Part shown: one piece after another, positions 21,963-30,615 of the stretch | Position numbering within the stretch: the first letter of the stretch is position 1 | Layout of the letters: each line of letters opens with the position of its first letter | Source: Candidatus Parcubacteria bacterium | GTDB lineage: Bacteria; Patescibacteriota; Minisyncoccia; Phycocordibacterales; Phycocordibacteraceae | DNA: 36,514 nt | Direction of reading: 5' to 3' | Assembly (NCBI GenBank): GCA_021731495.1 | Contig: JAKFXG010000023.1 | Coordinates: forward strand, 1 to 36,514 | Translations under genes and position numbers: made by a program | Notes under the pieces: model-generated | Seen by the model: the letters and a program-made list of their open reading frames with translations, nothing else | Database searches by the model: none | Told to the model about the DNA's origin: nothing

Positions 21963-22735
21963 TGAACGAGGATTTGAAAAGCGACGTGCCAATCATACAC
22001 GCGGTACCCGGTGAGCCGTCGATACATGAGACGGCCGAGCGGTTGGCAAAAGTAGTCCACGAAGGTCAGCGCACTATGCCGCAGAAGCGTCCGCTTTTGG
22101 TCTGCAAGCCGAACAAAGTGGAGTCTTGGAGAGTCTTTAAGATCATGTCGGAGTTCATCGAGGGATTCGATATCATCCGTCGGCACGGCTTGGCGGTATC
22201 TTTTTTCGGTAGCGCCCGCGCCTCGCTCAGAGACGACGTCTATACGCATGCCGAGGAATTGGCTGGCCGGCTTGCAAAGAAAGGCTTTGCCGTGATTACG
22301 GGCGGGAGTTCCGGCATTATGCAGGCTGCAAATAAAGGGGCGTTTGAAGCCGGCGGCGCTTCAGTCGGGCTCAATATCAATTTGCCCGAATCCCAAAATT
22401 ACAACCCGTACCTCACCGAGAAGTTTGGTTTCGATCATTTCTTCGTGCGGAAAGTAATGCTGACGTATGCTTCCGAGGTCTATGTCTATTTCCCGGGCGG
22501 CTTCGGGACCCTCGATGAATTTTTTGAAATAGTCACGCTCGTGCAGACCAGGAAGATACGCAAAGTGCCCATCGTCCTTTTCGGGAAAAGCTACTGGGAA
22601 CCGCTCTTGGGCTTCATTGAAAAAACGCTCTATCAAGAGCGCGCGGCTATCAGTAAAGAGGATATGACTCTCTATACGCTCGTTGATTCAGTTGACGAGG
22701 CATACGACTACATCGTTGCGAATGTTTCTTGCTAG
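21963..22735 (+). CDS. LOG-family protein (lysine decarboxylase-like Rossmann fold)
   Basis: 257 residues from the ATG at 21963. The LOG fold is clear: S-F-F-G-S-A-R (about 78-84), G-G-S-S-G-I-M-Q-A-A-N-K-G-A (about 116-129) and the hallmark P-G-G-F-G-T-L-D-E-F-F-E (about 180-191). LOG proteins cleave nucleoside 5'-monophosphates to base and ribose phosphate (cytokinin-activating enzymes in plants and actinobacteria). Here the role is probably nucleotide turnover. An extended -10 (TG-T-TACAAT, 21917-21925) would give a leader of about 30 nt. Confidence 0.9.
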
Positions 22736-23140
22736 ATATCAGGAGTTCAATCAAAATTATCGATCCGAAGAAGGGAAGTAGCAGGGGAGTAGATACTCAA
22801 AAGTAACCACTCCCCCATGGTGTAGAAAAATCAGCCAAGGGAACTAGGTGAAGTATGTGCGTTAGTTTTTTGATATTTGAGTACGAGTAAAGTTTTGCTC
22901 GGCAAAATTTATCTAGATTCTTTTTTGGGGCAATACGATGGGGAATAAAGTTCTTCAAATTTTTTATCGGGCCTTCCACCCTCGGGGGGGACTCCTTATT
23001 AGAAGTACGCACATTATATCTTTTGCGAACAAGGCCCTGCCTTGGTCCGCAAAAGATTCGAAAGGTTGTGCCGCGTTAATTGCACACGCACAACCTTTCG
23101 TTCCACCCACGTTCTTATCCTAGAGGCTACTCATTATTAT
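22736..23140. other. 405-nt gene-free region with serial hairpins
   Basis: No gene is supported. Perfect hairpins occur at 22784-22815 (GGGGAGT/ACTCCCC), 22893-22907 (TTTTGC/GCAAAA), 23018-23057 (ATCTTTTGCG/CGCAAAAGAT with an inner CAAGGC/GCCTTG stem) and 23059-23110 (CGAAAGGTTGTG/CACAACCTTTCG, 12 bp). The last two are separated by one base. None has a good T-tract, so ordinary terminators do not explain them. Confidence 0.65.
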
Positions 23141-23347
23141 TTATGTTGTGGGACGGATCCAGTACGTAGCCCATAACCAGGCTTGGATGAAGTATTGGTA
23201 AGCGTATTGCCAGCCCTGAACGAGAAGGTGGTAGAGATAACTAAAATTTTCTTGGCCGGTCGGGGAGTTGATGATGGCCTGGACTGAAATACCAAAAAAG
23301 GACAGTGCGAGGAGGAGCACGAACACCCAGAAGATGAGCCGAACCAT
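23141..23347 (-). CDS. Small membrane protein, CPR-type
   Basis: 68 residues from the ATG at 23347. One transmembrane helix (about 4-24) is followed by I-N-S-P-T-G-Q-E-N-F (about 26-35) and a Trp/Tyr-rich amphipathic stretch (Y-A-Y-Q-Y, W-L-W-A-T-Y-W). Small proteins of this shape recur in CPR genomes from memory, but I cannot name a family. TATAAT (23357-23362, minus strand) ends 9 nt before the start. It lies about 150 nt beyond the M23 peptidase gene. Confidence 0.6.
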   Translation of the reverse strand: MVRLIFWVFVLLLALSFFGISVQAIINSPTGQENFSYLYHLLVQGWQYAYQYFIQAWLWATYWIRPTT

Positions 23348-23470
23348 AGTGGGCATATTATACAACAGAAAGGGGCCACTCCCCTATTATCTATCTCGGT
23401 ACGCCAAGAAATCGACAAAATAAATTATTTAATTTTCTGTTTTTATTTTAAGTGCGTTGCCCTACCCTTT

Positions 23471-23507
23471 TTTATGTTAGAGATACGATTTTATGTTAGA
23501 GATACGA
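23471..23507. repeat. Tandem duplication at the end of the M23 peptidase gene
   Basis: TTTATGTTAGAGATACGA occurs twice with a 19-bp period (23471-23488 and 23490-23507). The inner copy contains the stop and last codons of the peptidase, so the gene end was duplicated downstream, probably by slippage. Confidence 0.8.
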
Positions 23508-24758
23508 AAGCGGATTGAGGTAGGCATTTGGCGGCGCAACCGGGATGGTCACGACCGCTTTATTCCAACAGGTGTATTGTTTGAATGAAATGGCCTCAGC
23601 GATATAGACGCCAAAGTGGAGATGGGGTCCTGTCGCATAGCCAGTATCACCGGAAAACCCGATGACTTGACCGGCGTAGACCGTGGCCCCTTTTTGTACG
23701 CTGATGTCGGAGAGATGCGCGTACAGCGTCGCAAGGCCGTTCGGATGTTTAATGAGCACCCACTTCCCGTACTGGCAATTTTGTATCGCGCCGTAGTTAA
23801 TGGAGAGCACTGTTCCCGAAAGTGCCGCTCGGATCGGTGTTCCGATCATTGCGCGAAAATCTATACCATTATGCGTTCCAGAAACATAGAGGCGCCGCGA
23901 CGATGAGGTTTTGCCGAATTCTTGCGTGATGAACACACTGCTGACTGGCCACCGCAACACACCCCTACCCGCAGGGGGAACGCGACTCGGATCAAGCACA
24001 TACTGGAGTTGGGATTCAAGTTCGAACAGCGCCGCTTCAAAGGCCGCCTCCTCGGCTTTCTTAGTCGCCAGGATTTTCTGATAGGCAGTTTCCTGGTTCT
24101 TCGTGTCAGTTAAAAGTTTTTGTTGAGTTGTCTTCTGGATATCGACGGATTTTTTTTGCAACGTCAGATCGTTCTGCAGCGCAACGAGATTTGCCTTGGT
24201 TGCGGAGACCTCATCGCGGTTCGCAGCGAGTTCTGTGCGCACCGCACGCAAACTTCTAATGTCATCCGCAAGCGCGCGGTTGAATTGAGCCATTTCATCG
24301 GCTGCCTGCCACGCCTCGCTGAAGGAATCCGAAGAGATGAGTTTAGTGATCATCGGTGCGCGCTCATTTTCAGCGATGCTACGGAGTGCTTTAGCAATGG
24401 CGTCCTGGTTTATGGCGATGGAGGCTTCTTTATCGCCAATAGAGAGCGAGAGTTCTTTAATCTTCAGATTTGCCGAGGCGATCTTGTTTTGGGTAACTTT
24501 GATCTGCGTTGCAAGCTGCTTTTGCGAGATTGCGAGAGAACTGATGGCCGATTGGAGCGTACTCTTTTTTGAGCCGAGCACGTCAAGCTCTTTCTGGAAG
24601 GCGACAATCTCCGCCTTGAGCAATTCGACCTGGCGGTTATTTTCATTGATCTGCGCCTGGATATCCGACGCCGCGTCGGCGCGTACGGAATTCGGAGCCC
24701 CGAGAATAAGTCCCGCAAAACATATGAAAAGAAAGAACGGATACCCGATGCGCGTCAT
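23496..24758 (-). CDS. Secreted M23 peptidoglycan peptidase with N-terminal coiled coil (EnvC-like)
   Basis: 420 residues from the ATG at 24758. Signal peptide (about 1-28), long coiled coil (about 30-250), then an M23 domain with zinc and catalytic residues H296, D300, H348, H379 and H381. The layout is that of EnvC/NlpD-type division hydrolases or activators; here the zinc ligands are intact, so it is probably an active endopeptidase. ATGA overlaps the gltX stop. A separate extended -10 (TG-C-TATACT, minus strand 24765-24773) ends 6 nt before the ATG. The last codons lie in a tandem duplication. Confidence 0.92.
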   Translation of the reverse strand: MTRIGYPFFLFICFAGLILGAPNSVRADAASDIQAQINENNRQVELLKAEIVAFQKELDVLGSKKSTLQSAISSLAISQKQLATQIKVTQNKIASANLKIKELSLSIGDKEASIAINQDAIAKALRSIAENERAPMITKLISSDSFSEAWQAADEMAQFNRALADDIRSLRAVRTELAANRDEVSATKANLVALQNDLTLQKKSVDIQKTTQQKLLTDTKNQETAYQKILATKKAEEAAFEAALFELESQLQYVLDPSRVPPAGRGVLRWPVSSVFITQEFGKTSSSRRLYVSGTHNGIDFRAMIGTPIRAALSGTVLSINYGAIQNCQYGKWVLIKHPNGLATLYAHLSDISVQKGATVYAGQVIGFSGDTGYATGPHLHFGVYIAEAISFKQYTCWNKAVVTIPVAPPNAYLNPLSYL

Positions 24759-26089
24759 TTTCTGAGTATAGCAATAGCTTTTCGTATGCGCGAAATTGTT
24801 TCGAAAGAGCCAAGGATCGAAATAAGCGTAAAAGGGTCGGGGGAGCGTTCCTGTCCTGAGAGGGCAAAACGCAGGGGCCAAAGAACTGCGCCACGACCCC
24901 CCTTCCCTTTCAACTCCTCAGCATCGGCAAACGGCATAAGAGCCTCTTTTACCATCTCAGGAGAAACGTCCTCAGGGAGGGCTTTTAGAGGCTCACAAAG
25001 GCTTTCCAGGGCCAATATAGTCATCCCAGGGCGCTCAGGAGGCTCTTTCGCAAGCAGGCGGACCCGGTCGACGGCGGGCTCCGTAAAGAGACAGGAAAGC
25101 TCGCCAGAAAGCATCTCGCGGGCCTCGGCAAACGTGCGCGCGCGTTCCCTCAAAAGCGGTACCGCTTTTCGAAGTCGTTCCTGATTATTTGCCACGAGAT
25201 CTCCACGGGTAATGAAGGCATCGTCCGAGAGCTTGCGCATCCAGCGTTGGTTTACCGAAAGAAGTTTTTCTCGATTCCAAACAGCTCCACTTTTCTGTAT
25301 GCCGTCGAGTGAAAAGACCTCGACAAGCTGAGAGAGGGAGAAGTCCTCCCGATCGTCACCAGGGTTCCAGCCAAGAAGCGCAAAAAAGTTTACAAGGGCC
25401 TCAGGTAGAATGCCCTCATCACGGTACTCCATGACGCTTGTTGCGCCGTGCCGTTTTGAGAGTTTCGCGCGCTTCTCGTCAAGAATGAGGGGTAGGTGCA
25501 CATATGCAGGGCGTTCAGCACCAAGTGCTTCCTGGATGAGGATTTGACGTGGTGTGTTTGAAATATGATCTTCACCCCGAATGATATGCGAGACTTCTGC
25601 ATCCATGTCGTCCACGACAACGGCAAAGTGATACAGCGCATCAGTCATAGATCGCGCGATCACAAAGTCACCAAGCTCGGCCGTATCAAACGTAATCTCA
25701 CCACGAACGAGGTCAGTGAAGACAACACTTGTCCCAGGATTGCGGAGTCGTACGACTTCAATTGATACGCTGGGGTCGTCCTTTTTTGGTTCGGTTGAGA
25801 CATACGCCTTCCCTTCCTGTACGACTTTCTCAAGTAATTCACGGTACCGATCAGTGCGCTCGCTTTGTCGTGAGAATGAGTCCCATGAAAGACCTAGCCA
25901 TGAGAGGTCGGCAATGATTTCGTCTTCAAACTCTTTTTTACTGCGTGTGCGATCTGTGTCCTCGCTACGAAATACAACTGATCCGCCATTGTGTCGTGCG
26001 AATAAATAGTTGAAGAGGGCTGTGCGTGCAGTACCGATGTGTAAATGACCAGTCGGGCTTGGCGGGATACGCGTAACGATTTTACTCAT
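24755..26089 (-). CDS. gltX: Glutamyl-tRNA synthetase
   Basis: 444 residues. The catalytic motif H-I-G-T is at 17-20 in P-S-P-T-G-H-L-H-I-G-T, and the KMSKS-equivalent is K-L-S-K-R in R-A-K-L-S-K-R-H-G. G-E-D-H-I-S-N-T sits between them, as in bacterial GluRS. The C-terminal anticodon-binding helical domain is present but compact. It would charge the tRNA-Glu encoded in this window. It starts 6 nt after murG and overlaps the M23 peptidase start. Whether it also charges tRNA-Gln cannot be told from sequence by eye. Confidence 0.95.
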   Translation of the reverse strand: MSKIVTRIPPSPTGHLHIGTARTALFNYLFARHNGGSVVFRSEDTDRTRSKKEFEDEIIADLSWLGLSWDSFSRQSERTDRYRELLEKVVQEGKAYVSTEPKKDDPSVSIEVVRLRNPGTSVVFTDLVRGEITFDTAELGDFVIARSMTDALYHFAVVVDDMDAEVSHIIRGEDHISNTPRQILIQEALGAERPAYVHLPLILDEKRAKLSKRHGATSVMEYRDEGILPEALVNFFALLGWNPGDDREDFSLSQLVEVFSLDGIQKSGAVWNREKLLSVNQRWMRKLSDDAFITRGDLVANNQERLRKAVPLLRERARTFAEAREMLSGELSCLFTEPAVDRVRLLAKEPPERPGMTILALESLCEPLKALPEDVSPEMVKEALMPFADAEELKGKGGRGAVLWPLRFALSGQERSPDPFTLISILGSFETISRIRKAIAILRK

Positions 26090-26095
26090 GAGTGT

Positions 26096-27238
26096 TTAGC
26101 GGGACTCGTGCGAAAGCGCGATAGCGAGAACCGCTTGCGCAAGTATGCGTGCGGCATCGGGGTCGGTAAAGCCGGCGGCTCCATCCGCCATTCGCTTTCC
26201 AAGCGCCGGGTCGTTCACGATGCGCTGTATTTCAGAAGCGAGAAGGTGCGGTGTCAGATTCTCCTCTTCAATGACAATGGCGGCTCCCGTACGGGCATAC
26301 GCATAGGCATTGCTGCGCTGGTCGTGACTTACCGATTCAGGAATAGGAATGATGATAGCGGGCTTCTTCCAAAGGCCGATTTCTGCTATGGAATTAGCTC
26401 CTGCGCGCGAGACGACGATGTTCGCCGCGCCCGCCGCTCTTTGGAGTGATATTTCAGAGAGGAAGTCGACGGGGTGATATCGAGAAGCATGAGAATCTTT
26501 CCCGAGAACCACTTGTGCAACCGCCTGCACGTCCTTGAAATTTGCCTGACCTGTTTGGTGAATGACGTTGGCAAATGCAACAAGGTTCTGTATGGCCGTA
26601 AGCACCGCTTCATTTATTTTCACTGCGCCCTGGGAACCGCCAAGGATAAGGACGGTCGGGATGTCCCTCTCAAGCCCTAGGTATTGACGTGCACCCTCAG
26701 CCTCTACTCGAGTGAGTGCTTTACGGATCGGAATACCCGTCCGAGCGATCTTATCTTGTGCGCGCTTCGGGAAAAACTTAGCGGCGCTTTCAAAAGAGAT
26801 GGCAATCTTCATTGCAAATTTTGCGGCCAGCAGATTTGCCCGTCCAGGCTTGGCATCTGACTCGTGGATCATGACGGGAATACCAAGCAGCCGCGCCGCC
26901 AGGATAGTCGGTACGCTCGCATAGCCACCCTTACTCATCACCACGTCCGGATACAGACGGAAGAGCGTAATAATAGCCGACAGCGTCCCCACAAACGTGA
27001 CGAACAAGTCAGTCACATTCCGAATAGAAGCGTAGCGGCGCATCTTCCCTGCCGGCGTATGGATATAAGAAATGCCATTTTCGAAGAGTGCCTTCTCATC
27101 AAATGGACGCGGGGCGAGGTAATACATCGCGGGTGCGACAAGGCGTTCCTCGCGGACCAGGTCATTAATGGCTTCGGCGATGGCGATGATCGGATAAAAG
27201 TGCCCGCCGCTCCCCCCGCCAGTAAATACAATGGTCAT
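26096..27238 (-). CDS. murG: MurG glycosyltransferase (lipid II synthesis)
   Basis: 380 residues, GT28 family. The N-terminal G-G-G-S-G-G-H-F-Y-P loop is at about 7-16, M-S-K-G-G-Y-A-S-V-P near 100-109 and H-E-S-D-A-K-P-G near 124-131. The C-terminal UDP-GlcNAc site has G-G-S-Q-G-A and S-R-A-G-A-N-S-I-A-E. It adds GlcNAc to lipid I on the inner membrane face. H-E-S-D-A replaces the usual H-E-Q-N-A. TATACT (minus strand, 27247-27252) ends 8 nt before the ATG. It follows ftsW by 135 nt. Confidence 0.95.
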   Translation of the reverse strand: MTIVFTGGGSGGHFYPIIAIAEAINDLVREERLVAPAMYYLAPRPFDEKALFENGISYIHTPAGKMRRYASIRNVTDLFVTFVGTLSAIITLFRLYPDVVMSKGGYASVPTILAARLLGIPVMIHESDAKPGRANLLAAKFAMKIAISFESAAKFFPKRAQDKIARTGIPIRKALTRVEAEGARQYLGLERDIPTVLILGGSQGAVKINEAVLTAIQNLVAFANVIHQTGQANFKDVQAVAQVVLGKDSHASRYHPVDFLSEISLQRAAGAANIVVSRAGANSIAEIGLWKKPAIIIPIPESVSHDQRSNAYAYARTGAAIVIEEENLTPHLLASEIQRIVNDPALGKRMADGAAGFTDPDAARILAQAVLAIALSHESR

Positions 27239-27373
27239 ATCGGAAAAGTATACACGATTTTTCGTTGATATTCTGGCAAGAAGTCCTTTACTGGCCTCGG
27301 CCAGAACGCCTCGTCTGCTTTGCAGCGGGGATGGCGACCCAGTAGGTCATTCTACTGAATGAGACGGACTGTT

Positions 27374-28471
27374 TTACGTCACACGGCGGGCGGCGACGTT
27401 AAGGATAAAACCGCACATGATGAGGGTGGCCATAAGCGCAGTGCCTCCGTGGGAGATAAATGGCAGGGGCAGGCCGGTAAGCGGGATGATGCCCAGCATC
27501 GCACTTATGTTGATGAATGTCTGCAAAATAATGATGAAGGAGAATCCGAGAGCAACGAGCCCGCCGAAGAGGTCGCGCGAGTTCCCTGCTATCACAATGC
27601 CGCGCGCCGCAAAGGCGACAAACAGCGCGAGAAGGATGGCGGCCCCGATAAATCCGGTTTCTTCAGCGAAGACCGCAAAGATGGAATCGCCGGCAGGTTC
27701 CGGCAAATAATTGAACTTTTCGACGCTTTGACCAAACCCTCTCCCTGCGAGTTCTCCGGAACCAATAGCGATCAAGGACTGCTGGATCTGATATCCACTG
27801 CTCAGAGAATTCTCCGAGGGGTTTATGAACGTCTTCACACGTTCAAGTACATAGGGCCGTGCAGCAATAACGATGGCAAACGCGAGGATGGCGCCGAGCG
27901 CGAGGATGCCGAAATCACGCCAGGGAGCTCCCGCAACGAAATACATCACAGTGCCCGTGACAAACATAAGAAATGCCGTGGAGGTGTTCGGTTGAGCAAG
28001 CAGGATGGCCGCAGGGATTATGAGGAAGATAAGGAAAGGAAACAGTCCTTTTTTCGTGCTTGCCAGTTCCCGGGCGCGCGGCGCGAGCCACCACGCGAGC
28101 GCCAGTACGAAACCGATCTTCAGGAATTCCGCCGGCTGTACGGTTGTGAATCCGATATCGATCCAGCGGGTCGCGCCGCCGGAGTGGAATCCGATTCCCG
28201 GCACGAAGACAAGTAGGGTGAAAAGGATGGTTAGAGCGTACAGAAATGGCGCGAAACGCTTTATCTGCGCAAGAGGGATGGTCCGCGCAACGAGAAGGGC
28301 CAGAAATCCGAGCCCGAGCCCGAGCCCCGCTTGAAGCAGAATGTCCTGCGATACCGAGCTGTTTTCCCGTGCAAGGAGTCCCAGCACCGCCGAAGAAAAG
28401 ATGGCGAGGCCAGCGAGAGCCAGCGAGATCACCAGCATAAAGAACATACGATCTCCCGAAACGAATTTCAT
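27374..28471 (-). CDS. ftsW: FtsW/RodA-family peptidoglycan polymerase (SEDS)
   Basis: 365 residues from the ATG at 28471, about ten transmembrane helices. SEDS hallmarks: G-A-T-R-W-I-D-I-G (about 99-107), Q-P-A-E-F-L-K (about 112-118), P-E-P-A-G-D-S-I-F-A-V-F-A-E-E-T-G and near the end L-P-F-I-S-H-G-G-T. The catalytic Asp lies in the P-E-x-x-x-D segment. It polymerises glycan strands with the class B PBP. A longer reading from 28501 would translate repeat sequence (S-N-G-T-I-S-N-G), so the ATG inside the palindrome arm is chosen. FtsW rather than RodA is inferred from the mraY-ftsW-murG order. Confidence 0.93.
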   Translation of the reverse strand: MKFVSGDRMFFMLVISLALAGLAIFSSAVLGLLARENSSVSQDILLQAGLGLGLGFLALLVARTIPLAQIKRFAPFLYALTILFTLLVFVPGIGFHSGGATRWIDIGFTTVQPAEFLKIGFVLALAWWLAPRARELASTKKGLFPFLIFLIIPAAILLAQPNTSTAFLMFVTGTVMYFVAGAPWRDFGILALGAILAFAIVIAARPYVLERVKTFINPSENSLSSGYQIQQSLIAIGSGELAGRGFGQSVEKFNYLPEPAGDSIFAVFAEETGFIGAAILLALFVAFAARGIVIAGNSRDLFGGLVALGFSFIIILQTFINISAMLGIIPLTGLPLPFISHGGTALMATLIMCGFILNVAARRVT

Positions 28472-28582
28472 CCCGTTAGAAATAGTCCCGTTAGAGACCA
28501 CTTTGATTACGGCTACTAATATCGACCACTATATCGCTTTCTCGCGGAAAAGTCTCTAACGGGATGCGATTTCTAACGGGAT
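28470..28582. repeat. Nested double inverted repeat between mraY and ftsW
   Basis: Outer arms ATCCCGTTAGAAAT (28470-28483) / ATTTCTAACGGGAT (28569-28582), 14 bp perfect. Inner arms TCCCGTTAGAGAC (28486-28498) / GTCTCTAACGGGA (28552-28564), 13 bp perfect. Both share the core CCCGTTAGA but differ next to it, each matching only its own partner. The ftsW start codon lies at the edge of the outer arm, in the same context as rplI. Confidence 0.85.
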
Positions 28583-28586
28583 TCAT
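28491..28586 (-). CDS. Possible leader peptide upstream of ftsW (MNPVR type)
   Basis: A 31-residue frame on the minus strand from an ATG at 28586 to a TAA at 28491-28493. It starts M-N-P-V-R like the frame before rplI, and also ends CTC-TAA inside an arm of the repeat. The ftsW ATG lies about 20 nt further on. The common start may just come from the repeat, so coding is uncertain. Confidence 0.3.
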   Translation of the reverse strand: MNPVRNRIPLETFPRESDIVVDISSRNQSGL

Positions 28587-28588
28587 GC

Positions 28589-29665
28589 CTACTTGAGGAG
28601 GGCTACGGTCATGCCGACCGTGGCACACATGATAGAGATGATCCAGTACCGCATCGTCACTTTATACGCGGGCCAGCCGATAGCCTCGAAGTGGTGATGG
28701 AGCGGTGCGATGCGAAATATTTTTTTTCCGCGGAATTTCTTTGAAGCGACCTGGATGATGTTCGAGAGAACGGTAATCACAAGCGGAAAGGCGATGATGG
28801 GCAATGCGGCGATGCCGAAACCGTTTCCAGGCGTGTCGGTCATGAAGGCGATGACGGCAAGGGTCAACGTGAGGCCCATTGTTCCGGTTTCCGTCATCCA
28901 GAAGCGGGCGGGCGGGATATTAAACCAGAGGAATGCGAGTATCGCACCGGTGAGCGTCGCGGAAAAAGCTGCGAGGTTGATCTGATCTTGGAAATACGCG
29001 ATACCCGCATAGGCCATGAACGCGGTGCTAAAGACGCCGCCCGCAAGCCCATCGATGCCGTCAATGACGCCGCCGGCATAGAGTCCGATGGATATCAGTA
29101 TGAAAAGTGGGACAATGAGCGCGCCCACATAGAGCGTTCCGTCTCCCGGGACGCCGATGCTATCCACGCCAAGCTTCACGTAGAACCACCAGCCGATGAA
29201 GCCTGAAATAAGGGTGACGAAAAGAAGCCGTGTGCGAAGCCGTATTCCCCGTTCGCCTGAAGGATGGATATCGAGTATGTCATTCACAAAGCCGACCAAC
29301 GCGCCTGCCATGAGTGCAAAGAGCGGCACCCAGGTCTGACTGCGGCTGAAGAAATCAAGTTTCTGCGTAAGCGGTATCGGCACCAGTTGGGCGAGTACCC
29401 AAAGAGACATCGTTACAATAAGTACCGTCGCCCAGATAAGAATGCCGCCCATGCGTGGAGTCGACGTTTCAGTGCCGGTATGGATCGTGGTGCGGAGCTT
29501 CTCGAATTCAACGGCCGCTGTACCGTCAAGAGCGGTCTTTTTTGTCGTCTTTTTCCACACACGGTACTTATAGAGATAGTGTGTTAGAAGCGGTGCCAGT
29601 AAAATACCGACGGCAAAAGCGGCGATTGCAGGAATGAAGATCTTAAGGATGCCGCTTGCAATCAT
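28589..29665 (-). CDS. mraY: MraY-type phospho-MurNAc-pentapeptide transferase
   Basis: 358 residues, about ten transmembrane helices. It should transfer phospho-MurNAc-pentapeptide to undecaprenyl phosphate, giving lipid I. Recognisable motifs: T-P-R-M-G-G-I (about 69-75), D-G-I-D-G-L-A and P-L-H-H-H-F-E near the C-terminus. Two acidic sites differ from the standard enzyme: the usual D-D-Y-x-K region reads N-D-I-L-D, and the usual G-D-T/V-G-S reads T-E-T-G-T. Start overlaps the carboxypeptidase stop (ATGA). Context with ftsW and murG supports the role despite the changes. Confidence 0.88.
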   Translation of the reverse strand: MIASGILKIFIPAIAAFAVGILLAPLLTHYLYKYRVWKKTTKKTALDGTAAVEFEKLRTTIHTGTETSTPRMGGILIWATVLIVTMSLWVLAQLVPIPLTQKLDFFSRSQTWVPLFALMAGALVGFVNDILDIHPSGERGIRLRTRLLFVTLISGFIGWWFYVKLGVDSIGVPGDGTLYVGALIVPLFILISIGLYAGGVIDGIDGLAGGVFSTAFMAYAGIAYFQDQINLAAFSATLTGAILAFLWFNIPPARFWMTETGTMGLTLTLAVIAFMTDTPGNGFGIAALPIIAFPLVITVLSNIIQVASKKFRGKKIFRIAPLHHHFEAIGWPAYKVTMRYWIISIMCATVGMTVALLK

Positions 29666-30612
29666 AGAGAGGAAATGCCTGCGAAGTGCGCAAGCGTAGC
29701 CGCGACGAGCGCCGTGCCGTCGGTAAAGCGTGCGTTCTTTGACGAACCAAGGACCACGACGGCGATTGGGTGCTGGATGCCGCTATCGAACACCAGAACC
29801 AGGTTTCCCCCTGCAAGATCGGTAAAACCAGTTTTCGAGAATAACAGGTGCGGGATAGTGTCGATCATCGGGTCCGTATTCTTCACTTTGAAATGCGTGC
29901 CCCCTGCCGAGACGGCCTCGGCAAAACTCTGCGTCGTGGCCTCTGCGATCGTCGGTGACTCGGCAATGAGCGCACCCGCCAGTCGCGCGATGTCGCGCGC
30001 AGAACCGTATCCGCCAGAAATATTCGTGCTCATATCGAGGCCGCTTCCATTGACCGCATAGGTTTGAGAAAGGTTAAGGGCCGCCGCGGCGGCGGCAAGA
30101 GCCTCATTCTGCGAGCGATTCTGGCTGGCGGCGGTCGCCTCAATGATTGCTGCGGCGCCGTCATTCAGAGAGGCCGTCAACGTAAGGCGCGCGAGATCGG
30201 AAAGCGAGAATATCTGCCCGGCAGAGAACGTGCGCGGTCCTTCAAGACGGACAACGTCGGCCGGGATGGTGATTGGCGTATCCAGTGAGAGCTGAATAAG
30301 TGCGGCATAGACGGCCAGAATCTTCGTAAGCGAGGCAAGCGGAAGCTGTGCGTCGGCGTTTTTTTCGTACAGCGTCTCCCCGGTTGCGAGATCGTAGACG
30401 ATGGCCGCCTGAGCTTCGAGCGGAACTTGGGTAAAGGCGCTTGGCTCGGTTGAAGTCGCGACCGTAATGCTCGAACTTGGCGGCATTTTTTTTGGTGCAA
30501 GCGGTATGAAAAGGAACGCCGTGAGAAGGAGAGACACGACGACAAGCGTCATGCCAGTTTCGCGCAGGGAGCGCGTGCGCTGAGCGAGCTTCTGAAGGTC
30601 GGAGGAATCCAT
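29662..30612 (-). CDS. dacA: Serine-type D-Ala-D-Ala carboxypeptidase (peptidase S11)
   Basis: 316 residues. A membrane anchor (about 20-37) is followed by the S11 domain with S-L-T-K (S94, K97), S-L-N (148-150) and K-T-G (260-262). It trims the terminal D-Ala from wall peptides outside the cell. The C-terminal membrane-anchoring domain of typical DacA is absent, so the N-terminal helix holds it in place. It begins 3 nt after scpB and overlaps mraY by 4 nt. Confidence 0.92.
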   Translation of the reverse strand: MDSSDLQKLAQRTRSLRETGMTLVVVSLLLTAFLFIPLAPKKMPPSSSITVATSTEPSAFTQVPLEAQAAIVYDLATGETLYEKNADAQLPLASLTKILAVYAALIQLSLDTPITIPADVVRLEGPRTFSAGQIFSLSDLARLTLTASLNDGAAAIIEATAASQNRSQNEALAAAAAALNLSQTYAVNGSGLDMSTNISGGYGSARDIARLAGALIAESPTIAEATTQSFAEAVSAGGTHFKVKNTDPMIDTIPHLLFSKTGFTDLAGGNLVLVFDSGIQHPIAVVVLGSSKNARFTDGTALVAATLAHFAGISSL

Positions 30613-30615
30613 ACG

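Noticed and set aside
22938-23123. 61-codon frame in the region after the LOG gene
   Set aside because: It runs straight through two adjacent perfect hairpins that better explain the sequence.
28471-28501. Upstream start of ftsW giving an S-N-G-T-I-S-N-G extension
   Set aside because: The extra residues are translated repeat arm; the ATG at 28471 gives a normal SEDS N-terminus and the same start context as rplI.
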